A model generated the notes under the pieces. It searched no databases. It worked only from the letters and a program-made list of their open reading frames with translations, and had not been told where the DNA came from. DNA of 64,000 bases from NCBI RefSeq assembly GCF_018402695.1, contig NZ_JAGYIM010000016.1, forward strand, positions 124,001 to 188,000, read 5' to 3'. Position numbers and translations under genes: made by a program. The stretch comes from Arsukibacterium sp. (GTDB lineage: Bacteria; Pseudomonadota; Gammaproteobacteria; Enterobacterales; Alteromonadaceae). The first letter of the stretch is position 1. Each line of letters begins with the position of its first letter. Positions 36,816 through 44,144 of this stretch are shown here, piece by piece.

Positions 36816-39242
36816 GTGAAGAAATTTTTAGTTATACCACTTTGTCTGGTACTGCTGTTACTCAGTAGCCAGCTTAGCGCCACTGCGGTAGACACCGGCT
36901 ATCGTCAGCCCGGTGCAGACATCACCGCTATTGTTGATGCGGCGCCTACGCCCAGTGCCAGCTTAAGCCCGGACGGCCTGAAGCTGTTAAGCCTGCAGTT
37001 TCCGGCCTTACCCAGCCTGGCCGATTTAGCCGCCCCCGAGCACCGCTTGGCCGGTGTCCGCTTAAATCCGGCCAATAATGGTCCGAGCCAGCCGCGCTAT
37101 ATTGCCGGTGTCACCCTGATTGATATTGCCAGTGGTAACAGCCGTGAAATTAAAGGGTTGCCGGCAAACTTAAAGGTGATTACTGCTGAATGGTCACCCG
37201 ACAGCCGCTATATTGCCCTGGTGCAGCTGGATGACAACGCCAGCAGCCTGTGGCGGATTGATACCAAAAATGCTACTGCTAAACGCTGGGGTAAGTTGCA
37301 ACCCAATGCCGTGCAGGGTGCCAGGCTGGAGTGGGCTGCCACCAGTGATGCGATATATCTGCTGGCAGTAGATGGCAAGCGAGGCAACGCCCCGGTAGCG
37401 ACCAAGGTCCCTGCCGGGCCGGTAGTTACCGAAGCCCGTGGCCGCACTGCCCCGGCTCGCACCTATCAGGACTTATTAAAAGACAAGCATGATGAAGCGC
37501 TGTTCAGCCATTATTTTCATAGCCAGCTGGTTAAAATGACTCTGAAAAACAAGGTGACCAGCATTGGCAAGCCGGCATTGATCCGCAGCTTCAGCCTGTC
37601 ACCGGACAATCAGCACATTCTGGTTAACCGACTGGTGCCGCCATTTTCCTATGCAGTACCTATTTTCCGCTTTGCCAACAACACTGAGGTATGGAACCAG
37701 AAAGGAGAGGTTAGCTACACGGTGGTAGAGCAGCCGGTAGCCGATAATTTGCCTATTGCCTTTGATGCGGTAGTAACCGGGCCGCGCAGTGTCAGTTGGC
37801 GCAACGATGCACCGGCTACCTTACATTGGGCTCAGGCCGCTGATGGTGGCGATCCGAAAAACGAAGCCGAGGTACGGGATCAGTTGTGGCAACTGGCTGC
37901 ACCGTTTAACGGTGAGCCGGTGAAAATGCTGGATATGGCATTCCGCTTTCGTAACTTACTGGCCGCCAATGCCAGCACCGCGCTGGTATATGAAGGCTGG
38001 TGGCAGGAGCGGCAGGAAAAAGTCTGGTTAGTCAGCCCGGATGGCAGTGCCGAGCCACGCTTACTATGGCAGCGCTCTACCGAAGATCGCTACGGCGACC
38101 CGGGCCGGCCGTTAATGACAACGGCCGACAATGGCCAGCGTTTACTGCGTTTAGAGCAAGGCCATATTTACCTGACGGCTGTCGGTGCTTCCGAAGAAGG
38201 CAACCGGCCATTTATCGATAAATATGAACTGGCCAGCGGTGATAGCGAGCGGTTATGGCGCTCAGAAGCGCCGTACTACGAGTACCCGATTACCTTGCTG
38301 CCCAGCGGCAAATTGCTAACCCAGCGTGAAGCACCAACCGAGCCGGCAGACTTTTATCTGCGTGATTTACAAAACGGCGAGCTGACAGCCCTAACCGATA
38401 CCCCGCACCCGATGCCACATACCCTGGGTATCAGCCGCGAGCTGATAAACTACCAGCGCGGCGACGGTGTGCCGATGTCGGCCAACCTGATATTACCGGC
38501 GGGCTATGACGCCAAACGGGACGGCCCCCTGCCCACGGTGATTTGGGCGTATCCGCGCGAGTTTCGCAATGCCGCCGCAGCAGGCCAGGTTGCCGACTCA
38601 CCGTATCGCTTTAACCGGGTAAGTTACTGGACGCCGCAGTTCCTGGCGACCCAGGGGTATGCGGTGCTGGACAACGCCACTATGCCGATTGTTGGTGAAG
38701 GTGAAGTAGAGCCAAACGATAACTTTATCGAGCAGCTGGTATTAAATGCCGAAGCAGCAATAGCAGCCGGAGTAAGCCGTGGCGTTACCGACCCTGAGCG
38801 AGTTGCCATTGGTGGCCACTCTTACGGCGCCTTTATGACCGCCAACTTACTGGCGCATACCAACTTATTTAAAGCCGGTATTGCCAGAAGCGGCGCTTAT
38901 AACCGCAGCCTGACGCCGTTTGGTTTTCAGAGTGAACAGCGCACCTTATGGGACGACCCGGACCTGTATCTGGCGATGTCGCCATTTTTCCATGCCGATA
39001 AGCTGAAAACGCCATTGCTGATGATCCACGGTACCGACGATAACAACTCCGGTACGTTCCCGATGCAAAGCGAGCGTTTATACCAGGCCGTTAAAGGCCA
39101 TGGTGGCACCACCCGCTTAGTAATGCTGCCACTGGAATCGCACGGCTACCGCGCCCGCGAGTCGGTGCTGCATATGCTATGGGAAACCCAGCAATGGCTG
39201 GATGAGTTTGTTAAAAACGCCGAGCCAGCAGAGGCGGAATAA
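36816..39242 (+). CDS. S9 family (prolyl oligopeptidase) exported peptidase
   Basis: 808 residues from a GTG at 36816 with AAAGGA upstream; an in-frame TTG at 36792 has no clear site. Signal peptide (cleavage near LSA-TAV), beta-propeller (about 30-500) and alpha/beta-hydrolase domain. Triad visible: Ser in GGHSYGAF (about 667), Asp in HGTDDNN (about 738), His in LESHGYR (about 773). Similar to glutamyl or dipeptidyl S9 enzymes with a long propeller (AKRWGKLQPNAVQG, PVATKVPAGPVV). Periplasmic. Last chromosomal-type gene before the cassette array. Confidence 0.9.
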   Translation: MKKFLVIPLCLVLLLLSSQLSATAVDTGYRQPGADITAIVDAAPTPSASLSPDGLKLLSLQFPALPSLADLAAPEHRLAGVRLNPANNGPSQPRYIAGVTLIDIASGNSREIKGLPANLKVITAEWSPDSRYIALVQLDDNASSLWRIDTKNATAKRWGKLQPNAVQGARLEWAATSDAIYLLAVDGKRGNAPVATKVPAGPVVTEARGRTAPARTYQDLLKDKHDEALFSHYFHSQLVKMTLKNKVTSIGKPALIRSFSLSPDNQHILVNRLVPPFSYAVPIFRFANNTEVWNQKGEVSYTVVEQPVADNLPIAFDAVVTGPRSVSWRNDAPATLHWAQAADGGDPKNEAEVRDQLWQLAAPFNGEPVKMLDMAFRFRNLLAANASTALVYEGWWQERQEKVWLVSPDGSAEPRLLWQRSTEDRYGDPGRPLMTTADNGQRLLRLEQGHIYLTAVGASEEGNRPFIDKYELASGDSERLWRSEAPYYEYPITLLPSGKLLTQREAPTEPADFYLRDLQNGELTALTDTPHPMPHTLGISRELINYQRGDGVPMSANLILPAGYDAKRDGPLPTVIWAYPREFRNAAAAGQVADSPYRFNRVSYWTPQFLATQGYAVLDNATMPIVGEGEVEPNDNFIEQLVLNAEAAIAAGVSRGVTDPERVAIGGHSYGAFMTANLLAHTNLFKAGIARSGAYNRSLTPFGFQSEQRTLWDDPDLYLAMSPFFHADKLKTPLLMIHGTDDNNSGTFPMQSERLYQAVKGHGGTTRLVMLPLESHGYRARESVLHMLWETQQWLDEFVKNAEPAEAE

Positions 39243-39272
39243 CAAGAGTTAGCGAGTTACCAGTAACAACCA

Positions 39273-39298
39273 AAGGGCTGCATTCGCAGCCCTTTTTA
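39273..39298 (+). terminator. Rho-independent terminator at the left edge of the cassette array
   Basis: Stem AAAGGGCTGC / GCAGCCCTTT with loop ATTC, followed by TT. It ends the S9 peptidase transcript and separates it from the cassettes. Confidence 0.85.
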
Positions 39299-39461
39299 AT
39301 TCAGCAGCAGATGTACCAGAAACCACACCATAAATAAGTTGATATACCAATAGTTATTGGGTAACTTCAATTCATTTACAAAAGATAGAATGTAATTTAC
39401 ACGTCATGAAAGCGTGGACGTTACAAATTATTAAGCTGTTATGTTTAGAAAGGATTTTTAA

Positions 39462-39734
39462 ATGGAATTCAGTGAAAATGAATTGGCCGCTATAGCTGCG
39501 GCAAAGAAAAAAATTAAAACAGCAGCAATGTTTAGGGTTTTTCTAATTCTTTCCATCCTAATGGGAATTACTCTGATGTTTAGTGGTTTAGTTATTGCCG
39601 AAGTAATAGTTTATTTGGCATATGCAGCTGTAATGCTGGCTGTTGCGCTGCCTCAGTTTGGACCAGGACCAAAGTACGAAGATCTGTTAAAGATTCTAGA
39701 AAGCAAAGCAAATGTGCAACGTTCAAAAACATAA
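39462..39734 (+). CDS. Cassette 1: small membrane protein, 90 aa
   Basis: Charged N-terminus (about 1-20), then two hydrophobic helices (about 22-44 and 46-66: VIAEVIVYLAYAAVMLAVAL) and a short soluble tail. No family recognised. GAAAGGATTT is a possible ribosome site just upstream. It is the first gene of the attC array and its stop is followed at once by attC-1. Confidence 0.65.
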   Translation: MEFSENELAAIAAAKKKIKTAAMFRVFLILSILMGITLMFSGLVIAEVIVYLAYAAVMLAVALPQFGPGPKYEDLLKILESKANVQRSKT

Positions 39735-39782
39735 CAAGCAAAGCCAGCCGACGCTTACGCGCAGCTGCTTTGGGCGTTATAT
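39731..39782 (+). repeat. attC site 1
   Basis: Runs from ATAACAA to GTTATAT (52 bp). Arms GCAAAGCCAGC and GCTGCTTTG pair. It ends cassette 1. Confidence 0.8.
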
Positions 39783-39798
39783 GCCATGGGTGATATAA

Positions 39799-40056
39799 AT
39801 GGAGTTTGAGATTTGGTACGTAATCGTAGGAACTGCAATTTTACTAAATATTGTTGTGTCTGTATTTCTGGCGCGACGGGATGATTTGGAGAGCGTCCAG
39901 AAAGGTGCTCAAATATTTATTGTCTGGTTAGTTCCATTTTTTGCTGCAATTGGGTTATGGCTGTTAAACCGCAGTCAAGATGCGCCAACATCGCCTACAA
40001 AAAGTTTTGGTGGTGGTCCACAAGATAGCAGTGGGGTTAGTTCTTCAGGTGACTAA
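39799..40056 (+). CDS. Cassette 2: small membrane protein, 85 aa
   Basis: Two helices (about 5-24 and 37-57; FIVWLVPFFAAIGLWLL) with a short loop (LARRDDLESVQKGAQ), and a Ser/Gly-rich tail. Resembles phospholipase-D-nuclease-type N-terminal membrane proteins but too short to assign. No clear Shine-Dalgarno. Followed by attC-2. Confidence 0.65.
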   Translation: MEFEIWYVIVGTAILLNIVVSVFLARRDDLESVQKGAQIFIVWLVPFFAAIGLWLLNRSQDAPTSPTKSFGGGPQDSSGVSSSGD

Positions 40057-40062
40057 TGGCAT

Positions 40063-40147
40063 ATAACAAGCCGTTTAACGCATGTGCCAGCAAACAGCGC
40101 TGGCACGGACTCGCAAACTACGCTCGCCCGTTTCCGCTGCATTAGCC
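40063..40147 (+). repeat. attC site 2
   Basis: From ATAACAA to CATTAGCC (85 bp), with an inverted internal part GTGCCAGC / GCTGGCAC. The right core lacks a clean GTTRRRY. Confidence 0.7.
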
Positions 40148-40162
40148 CTTGAAGGAATAAGG

Positions 40163-40432
40163 ATGTTCAAACGAACGGAATATCATGCAGCTCATCAATA
40201 CTCTGCCAATCACCGGAAGCAGATTGTCGACAGTGAGTTATGTGGTTGCTTTTACTGCCTTAAAGTCTACCCAACTTCCGAGATTGTGGAGTGGGTAGAT
40301 GAAGATGAAAATGAGGTAGGACAAACAGCCCTATGCCCCTATTGCGGCATTGATTCCGTTATTGGATCGGCATCTGGCGTTTCACTGGATAAACAATTTC
40401 TTACCGAGATGTATAAAGTATGGTTTTCTTAA
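40163..40432 (+). CDS. Cassette 3: cysteine-pair protein with CPYCGIDSVIG motif, 89 aa
   Basis: Start at 40163 (AAGGAATAAGG upstream); an upstream ATG at 40082 lies inside attC-2. Two Cys pairs, CGCFYC and CPYCGIDSVIGSASG, suggest a zinc ribbon. Proteins with this pair layout (Cys-X2-Cys near 30 and CPxCG near 60) are known as small cytoplasmic proteins, often found in cassettes. Function unknown. Confidence 0.75.
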   Translation: MFKRTEYHAAHQYSANHRKQIVDSELCGCFYCLKVYPTSEIVEWVDEDENEVGQTALCPYCGIDSVIGSASGVSLDKQFLTEMYKVWFS

Positions 40433-40436
40433 TTTT

Positions 40437-40532
40437 AGAACAATCAGTGCACTGGCCCAACAACCACAGTCACAATCGGCCACTGCGTGGCATGGACTCG
40501 CAACAAGTTACTCGCCGTTTAGGCGTTCGTGA
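40437..40532 (+). repeat. attC site 3
   Basis: From TAGAACAA to GTTCGTG (about 96 bp). Contains GGACTCGCAACAAGTTACTCGCC in its centre, similar to other sites here. Boundaries are approximate. Confidence 0.65.
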
Positions 40533-40541
40533 GGAGGCTGT

Positions 40542-40898
40542 ATGAGTATCGCTGGTGCTCAAGCTAATAAATTCTATGAAGAAGTAGCGGCAAATAAATC
40601 ATTATGGTTTGCGGAAAATGGCGAAGCAACTGCGCTTGAATTTGACATCAGAGATAATAAGGTCTCTTTTCCTCTTTGGTCATCAAAACCAAGAGTTCAA
40701 AGAACAATAAAGTTGAATCCTGAATTATTGGCTGGGTTTTCACCAAGAGAGATAAGTTGGGAGTCATTCAAAGAAATTCTCGTTCCTATCTTAAAAGACA
40801 AAGAGCGATTAATCGGTGTAAATCTTAGTGGGCCACGCATAACGGGATTTGATATGCCTGTAGATTCTTTGATCAGGCAGGTCGAGGCTTTTTTTTGA
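40542..40898 (+). CDS. Cassette 4: DUF2750 family protein, 118 aa
   Basis: Recognisable DUF2750 signature: AQANKFYEEVAANKSLWF near the start, PLWSSKPRVQRTIK, FSPREISWESFKEILVPIL and GVNLSGPRITGFDMP near the end. DUF2750 proteins are frequent in integron cassettes; function unknown. GAGGAGG lies about 6 bases before the ATG. Cytoplasmic, no signal. Confidence 0.85.
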   Translation: MSIAGAQANKFYEEVAANKSLWFAENGEATALEFDIRDNKVSFPLWSSKPRVQRTIKLNPELLAGFSPREISWESFKEILVPILKDKERLIGVNLSGPRITGFDMPVDSLIRQVEAFF

Positions 40899-40907
40899 TG
40901 AATGCTC

Positions 40908-40983
40908 CTAATAAAGTGCGGTATCCGGGGCCTGCGGCCGCTCTGACGCTCACACTTTCGCGCACAGGCGCAAGGCGTTATGT
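40908..40983 (+). repeat. attC site 4
   Basis: Runs from CTAATAAAG to GTTATGT. Includes GCGCACAGGCGC and a GC-rich centre. The final GTTATGT equals the core at the array's left end. Confidence 0.7.
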
Positions 40984-40998
40984 GTGAACAGGAATAAA

Positions 40999-41253
40999 AT
41001 GGATGTCAGATTAAAAGTTTTTTTAGTGTATTTGCTATCAATCTTGGTGTGCTGTTTGTTAGCCGTCGCCTTAGGTACGGAATTGCTGACACAATATGAA
41101 ATGCATGCAACCGGTCAAAAGCGGGACGAGCTTGGCGAGGATCTAGGCCTTGGTATTTTGCTTTTCATCGGCCTGGTACCAGAGTTGATTATTGGTGCAG
41201 CTATAGGTATGCACATTGGGAAACGTGTAAATGCCAAAATATCAAACACATAA
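40999..41253 (+). CDS. Cassette 5: small membrane protein, 84 aa
   Basis: Start at the ATG at 40999 (AGGA five bases before); the upstream GTG at 40984 is in frame but lies next to the attC end. Two hydrophobic helices, about residues 5-28 (LVYLLSILVCCLLAVALGTE-like) and 52-71 (ILLFIGLVPELIIGAAIG). Function unknown. Confidence 0.65.
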   Translation: MDVRLKVFLVYLLSILVCCLLAVALGTELLTQYEMHATGQKRDELGEDLGLGILLFIGLVPELIIGAAIGMHIGKRVNAKISNT

Positions 41254-41322
41254 CAATGTCCAGCAGTTTGCAGCCTTTGGCTGCCGGTCTCGCTACGCTC
41301 GCCGCTGTGGGCGGCGTTAGGC
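41250..41322 (+). repeat. attC site 5
   Basis: From ATAACAA to GTTAGGC (73 bp), with TGGCTGCCG / CGGCGT-type pairing around CTCGCTACGCTCGCC. The classical GTTAGGC core is present. Confidence 0.8.
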
Positions 41323-41330
41323 GATTGAGC

Positions 41331-41849
41331 ATGAAGAGAGTCTTTACATCATTTTTATTCTTTTTTATCGGAAATATTTATGCGACATCAATACCTGAAA
41401 TGAGCCTTCCCGAGCTGGTTGAATTAGCTGATCATGTGGTGATAGGTACTGTATGCAAAGTAGATATTGTTGATAAAGAAAATGAAGAGATCTTTGACCG
41501 TCAAGCCAGAACTGGCCCTGGATTAGATAATCAAATAAGGCTTCACATAGATATTGATGAGGTTATTTACTCATCTACTGTTGTTCCAGAAAAATTAGTA
41601 ATTGGTTTGTGGAGTGCTTGGCACCACTCGCTAGGTGGAGCAAAAGACGCTTGGGAAGGAAAAAGGCAGATTTTTTTACTTAAATCAGATTCCTTTAAAT
41701 TGGTATATCCGGCGTACTTTAGAAGAAACGTTGCGGATCAGCCAAGGATCGAAGCAATACTTAATAAATTGCCTAACAAGCGCTATCAAAAACGTGCTCT
41801 TTGGGTACTCGACTCGCAACAAGTTGCTCGCGTTTGTGGCGGGCTTTAG
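41331..41849 (+). CDS. Cassette 6: exported hypothetical protein reading into its attC, 172 aa
   Basis: Start at 41331; the first in-frame ATG at 41256 lies in attC-5. Signal peptide (cleavage near IYA-TSI) followed by PELVELADHVVIGTVCKVDI, a pattern known from hypothetical cassette proteins (also WSAWHHSLGGAKDAWEGKRQ, IFLLKS). The last ~25 residues, from about NKLPNKRYQK onwards, are encoded by the attC-6 sequence, suggesting an original stop was lost. Function unknown. Confidence 0.7.
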   Translation: MKRVFTSFLFFFIGNIYATSIPEMSLPELVELADHVVIGTVCKVDIVDKENEEIFDRQARTGPGLDNQIRLHIDIDEVIYSSTVVPEKLVIGLWSAWHHSLGGAKDAWEGKRQIFLLKSDSFKLVYPAYFRRNVADQPRIEAILNKLPNKRYQKRALWVLDSQQVARVCGGL

Positions 41850-41851
41850 GC
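41772..41851 (+). repeat. attC site 6 (within the 3' end of cassette 6 CDS)
   Basis: From CCTAACAAG to CTTTAGGC (80 bp). Its centre, GACTCGCAACAAGTTGCTCGC, is nearly the same as in attC-3. It overlaps the C-terminal codons of the preceding gene. Confidence 0.7.
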
Positions 41852-41856
41852 ATTTT

Positions 41857-42207
41857 ATGAAAATTCACTTATCGTTAGTCTTAATACTGCTAGCTTCTTT
41901 TCATACGTATAGTGTGGAGCCGTTAGCCTGCAATATTGGCCCTGTTTATACCGAATTAGCGACCACAAAATGGCAATTAACCTCATGTAGTGATGGCCAA
42001 TCACTTGTATTTGTTACTATGAAAGGCAACCCAGCAATGCCATTTATGTTCTTTATCAAACGTGATGGTGATAAGGTAAAAATATCGGGCGAAGGAAATG
42101 GGTCTAAAGAATACACTTCAAAAGCTTTTGAAGAGCTTAAGTCTATGACAGGTAAGGAGTTTGAAGATTTAGTTCAAGCTACTAAGTTAGTGGGTAAGAA
42201 CAACTAA
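41857..42207 (+). CDS. Cassette 7: exported hypothetical protein, 116 aa
   Basis: Start at ATG 41857, just after attC-6. Signal peptide (hydrophobic residues 5-18), then a small domain with two Cys (LACNIGPVY, LTSCSDGQSL) and GNPAMPFMFFIKRDGDKVKI. No family recognised; probably secreted or periplasmic. Confidence 0.65.
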   Translation: MKIHLSLVLILLASFHTYSVEPLACNIGPVYTELATTKWQLTSCSDGQSLVFVTMKGNPAMPFMFFIKRDGDKVKISGEGNGSKEYTSKAFEELKSMTGKEFEDLVQATKLVGKNN

Positions 42208-42208
42208 T

Positions 42209-42283
42209 GCATAAGGCCAGTCAGCATCGCTCACTTCATTTGCTGGATCTCGTTTCACTCGGCTGCTGCTGGCAGCATAATGT
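42209..42283 (+). repeat. attC site 7
   Basis: From GCATAAGGC to CATAATGT. Arms GCCAGTCAGCA and TGCTGGC, with the shared GGATCTCGTTTCACTCGGC centre. Weak cores. Confidence 0.6.
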
Positions 42284-42298
42284 TTTCAAGGAGTGGAA

Positions 42299-42556
42299 TT
42301 GCGCGCCCTAATAATTCTTTTGTCTTTATTTTTGCTTGGGTGCAATGCTGATATCGATCCATGCAATCAGATTAGTTTAGGAATTAGTGAATCTGAACTG
42401 GTAGATAGGCTTGGCGAGCCTTTCCAAAAGTCTGATGAGGAAGAAAATAAATTAGCTTACATGTACAAAGGTAAGAACATTCCTTCAATTATAATCGTTG
42501 AGCTGGAAATAAATGTTGAGAACACATTCTTGGTATCACACTGTAATGTTATGTAG
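42299..42556 (+). CDS. Cassette 8: small lipoprotein, 85 aa
   Basis: Starts at TTG 42299, with AAGGAG ending five bases upstream; the GTG at 42293 is inside that site. Signal and lipobox LLGC (Cys about 15). The rest contains QISLGISESELVDRLGEPFQ, an SmpA/OmlA-like motif, then AYMYKGKNIPSIIIVELEI. A small envelope lipoprotein of the SmpA/OmlA-like type, tentative. Confidence 0.65.
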   Translation: MRALIILLSLFLLGCNADIDPCNQISLGISESELVDRLGEPFQKSDEEENKLAYMYKGKNIPSIIIVELEINVENTFLVSHCNVM

Positions 42557-42566
42557 CCGTAATGAA

Positions 42567-42639
42567 CTTAATAAGTGCCATCAAAACGCCGCTTCGCGGC
42601 TACACTGCGTTTGGCAAGCTGCAAAGCAAAACGTTATGC
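42567..42639 (+). repeat. attC site 8
   Basis: From CTTAATAAG to GTTATGC. Arms GCCGCTTCGCGGC and TGCAAAGC; the terminal GTTATGC is a good core. Confidence 0.7.
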
Positions 42640-42654
42640 CTGTTGGAGACTTTG

Positions 42655-43128
42655 GTGCCATTAACTTGGAATGATCTTACAGTCAGCTTCGAGCATCTTA
42701 ATCGCGCTAAATTGGTCGAAGATTGGCAGTGGCTTGTTGGTGCGGCGCTGCCAATTCTGATAACTTCTGTTGGTGATGTATTTTTACAGAATGAATCTGG
42801 TGAAGTGTTCTGGCTTATAACCGGTAGCGCAGAATTTGAGAAGGTCGCGGATTCATTTGAAGAATTTCAGCGCAAGCTTCGGGACAAGGAACTAATCGAT
42901 GAATGGTTTTTAGTTCCTGTTGTGGTGCAGCTAAAAGAACAAGGTATCCTTCTTGAACAAGGTAAATTATATGGTTTTAAGCAGCTACCTGTTTTAGGTG
43001 GAAAGTACGAACCTGATAATTTTGAATTAACGGACATTGGGGTTCACTTTGCCATGTCAGGCCAAATGAATTTCCAAATCAAAGACCTTCCCGATGGCAC
43101 TCAGGTTATTTTTAGTGTCACCGAGTAA
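42655..43128 (+). CDS. Cassette 9: T6SS immunity protein Tdi1-like (DUF1851/GAD-like), 157 aa
   Basis: Starts at GTG 42655, with GGAG six bases upstream, giving the family start PLTWNDLTVSFEHLNRAKLV. Other motifs: EDWQWLVGAALPILITSVGD, VFLQNESGEVFWLITGSAEF, KQLPVLGGKYEPDNFELTDI and GVHFAMSGQMNFQIKDLPDG. These match the DUF1851/Tdi1-type immunity family, known as a cytoplasmic antidote to a T6SS DNase. No effector is adjacent, so it would be an orphan. Confidence 0.75.
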   Translation: MPLTWNDLTVSFEHLNRAKLVEDWQWLVGAALPILITSVGDVFLQNESGEVFWLITGSAEFEKVADSFEEFQRKLRDKELIDEWFLVPVVVQLKEQGILLEQGKLYGFKQLPVLGGKYEPDNFELTDIGVHFAMSGQMNFQIKDLPDGTQVIFSVTE

Positions 43129-43132
43129 AGAT

Positions 43133-43217
43133 ATAACAATGTGCAGCACTCGCTACCTTTGGTGGTTGGGACGTCAGCCCGCTGCGCGGCTCGTCGCCCG
43201 TATGCTTTGCGTGATAA
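43133..43217 (+). repeat. attC site 9
   Basis: From ATAACAA to GCGTGATAA-like bases. Contains GTCAGCCCGCTGCGCGGCTCG. The right core is degraded, so the end is uncertain. Confidence 0.55.
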
Positions 43218-43235
43218 ACCGCAAGGAGTGTTAAT

Positions 43236-43460
43236 TTGAATCTTAATGCATCGCTGTTTAGCGAAATCATGTTTGTATTGTTTGTGCTGATTGTAGGCTT
43301 ATTCAGCTATTACCTCGGTCGCCGTAAAACGTCAGCGCCAATATTGGCGGGTTTGCTTGGCACGGTATTGTCGATTTTCCCGCCTTTTGGCCTGATTTAC
43401 CTGGTGATACTGGTGTTTAGAAAGGATGTAAACTCAACATCGGCAGCAGTAAATGGGTAA
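43236..43460 (+). CDS. Cassette 10: small membrane protein, 74 aa
   Basis: Starts at TTG 43236, with AAGGAG seven bases upstream. Two helices (about 8-26, LFVLIVGLFSYYLG, and 37-60, LAGLLGTVLSIFPPFGLIYL) separated by RRKTS. Function unknown. Confidence 0.65.
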   Translation: MNLNASLFSEIMFVLFVLIVGLFSYYLGRRKTSAPILAGLLGTVLSIFPPFGLIYLVILVFRKDVNSTSAAVNG

Positions 43461-43468
43461 GGTGGTTT

Positions 43469-43551
43469 ATATCAATGCCAGTCATGTCGATGCCTTCTCC
43501 GTTACGGCTGCGCCTACACTACAAAGCCACGCGTGCCTGCGGCGCTTTATT
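43469..43551 (+). repeat. attC site 10
   Basis: From ATATCAATGCC to GCGCTTTAT, with GATGCCTTCTCCGTTACGGCTG and a palindromic GCGTGCCTGCGGCGC part. Atypical ends. Confidence 0.5.
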
Positions 43552-43568
43552 TTTTGGGAGCTCACCTT

Positions 43569-44054
43569 TTGAAGTACTTCATCTTTCTTTTGTTTGCAAC
43601 GATATCAATGCAAGTGTTTGCTTGTTCTTGCCGCAGTGATGCGAAAAGTTTTGATGAAGAGCTCCAAAAGTATGATGCAATATTCGCAGCCACAGCTATA
43701 AAGACGGATAAAGTTTCAGGTGATTGGAGTTCTGCTTTTTACCAGACAGAAATGAAAGTCCATAAGGTATGGCGAAATCGTGATGTGCCTCGTATCTTAT
43801 TTGTAAAGACTAATATAGAAAGCAATTCTTGTGGTGGCCCGGCACCCACAATTGGAAATAAATTCCTGATATTTGCCCATATATCAAGCAATGGCCTATA
43901 TGTGACTGGGGGTTGTTCACTGTTTATCGATCTTGATCAAGTAGATAGTGATATTGATAAAATAAGCGCCGAAGAACAAGCTGACTGGGAATCTTGGTGG
44001 GTTGAGATGTGGTCTGCTTTAGGGGAACCGATTGTTGTTTACAATAAAATATAA
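43569..44054 (+). CDS. Cassette 11: TIMP/NTR-like secreted protein, 161 aa
   Basis: Starts at TTG 43569 (GGGAG eight bases upstream); the upstream ATG at 43533 lies in attC-10. Signal peptide followed by FACSCRSD, the Cys-X-Cys N-terminus of TIMP-like/netrin-type domains. Then YDAIFAATAIKTD, VHKVWRNRDVPRILFVKTN, SNSCGGPAPTIGNKFLIFAH and GGCSLFIDL with two further Cys. In animals such domains inhibit metalloproteases; the bacterial role is unknown. Probably periplasmic. Confidence 0.7.
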   Translation: MKYFIFLLFATISMQVFACSCRSDAKSFDEELQKYDAIFAATAIKTDKVSGDWSSAFYQTEMKVHKVWRNRDVPRILFVKTNIESNSCGGPAPTIGNKFLIFAHISSNGLYVTGGCSLFIDLDQVDSDIDKISAEEQADWESWWVEMWSALGEPIVVYNKI

Positions 44055-44144
44055 CAAACTTTGTCATGCCGGGCTGGCTGTTTCATATCGCCGGCTCAAC
44101 AGCGTGCTTGCTGAGCCGGTAGTTAAGATGCTTAAACGTTAAAA
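44051..44144 (+). repeat. attC site 11 (last site, array right end)
   Basis: Begins ATAACAA after the last cassette. A strong hairpin CCGGCTCA / TGAGCCGG (44091-44119) and a terminal GTTAAAA at 44138 overlapping the next gene's stop codon (minus strand). Could also be a terminator, but no T-run is present. Confidence 0.6.

Larger units (their letters stand above)
39438..44144 (+). mobile_element. Integron-type gene cassette array without integrase (attC array / CALIN)
   Basis: Eleven small genes, all on +, each followed by a palindromic site that begins with (A)TAACAA or TAATAA-like bases and ends with GTTATRY/GTTAGGC-like bases. The array starts at a GTTATGT core (39438-39444) and ends near GTTAAAA (44138-44144), overlapping the next gene's stop. 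Genes have unrelated functions, lower GC than neighbours, and many TTG/GTG starts. No integrase gene occurs in the window. Sites are listed separately. Confidence 0.85.

Noticed and set aside
39243-39461. Integron promoter (Pc) or attI
   Set aside because: TTGATA-17-TAACTT occurs here but is weak, and there is no integrase beside it. Left as unproven.
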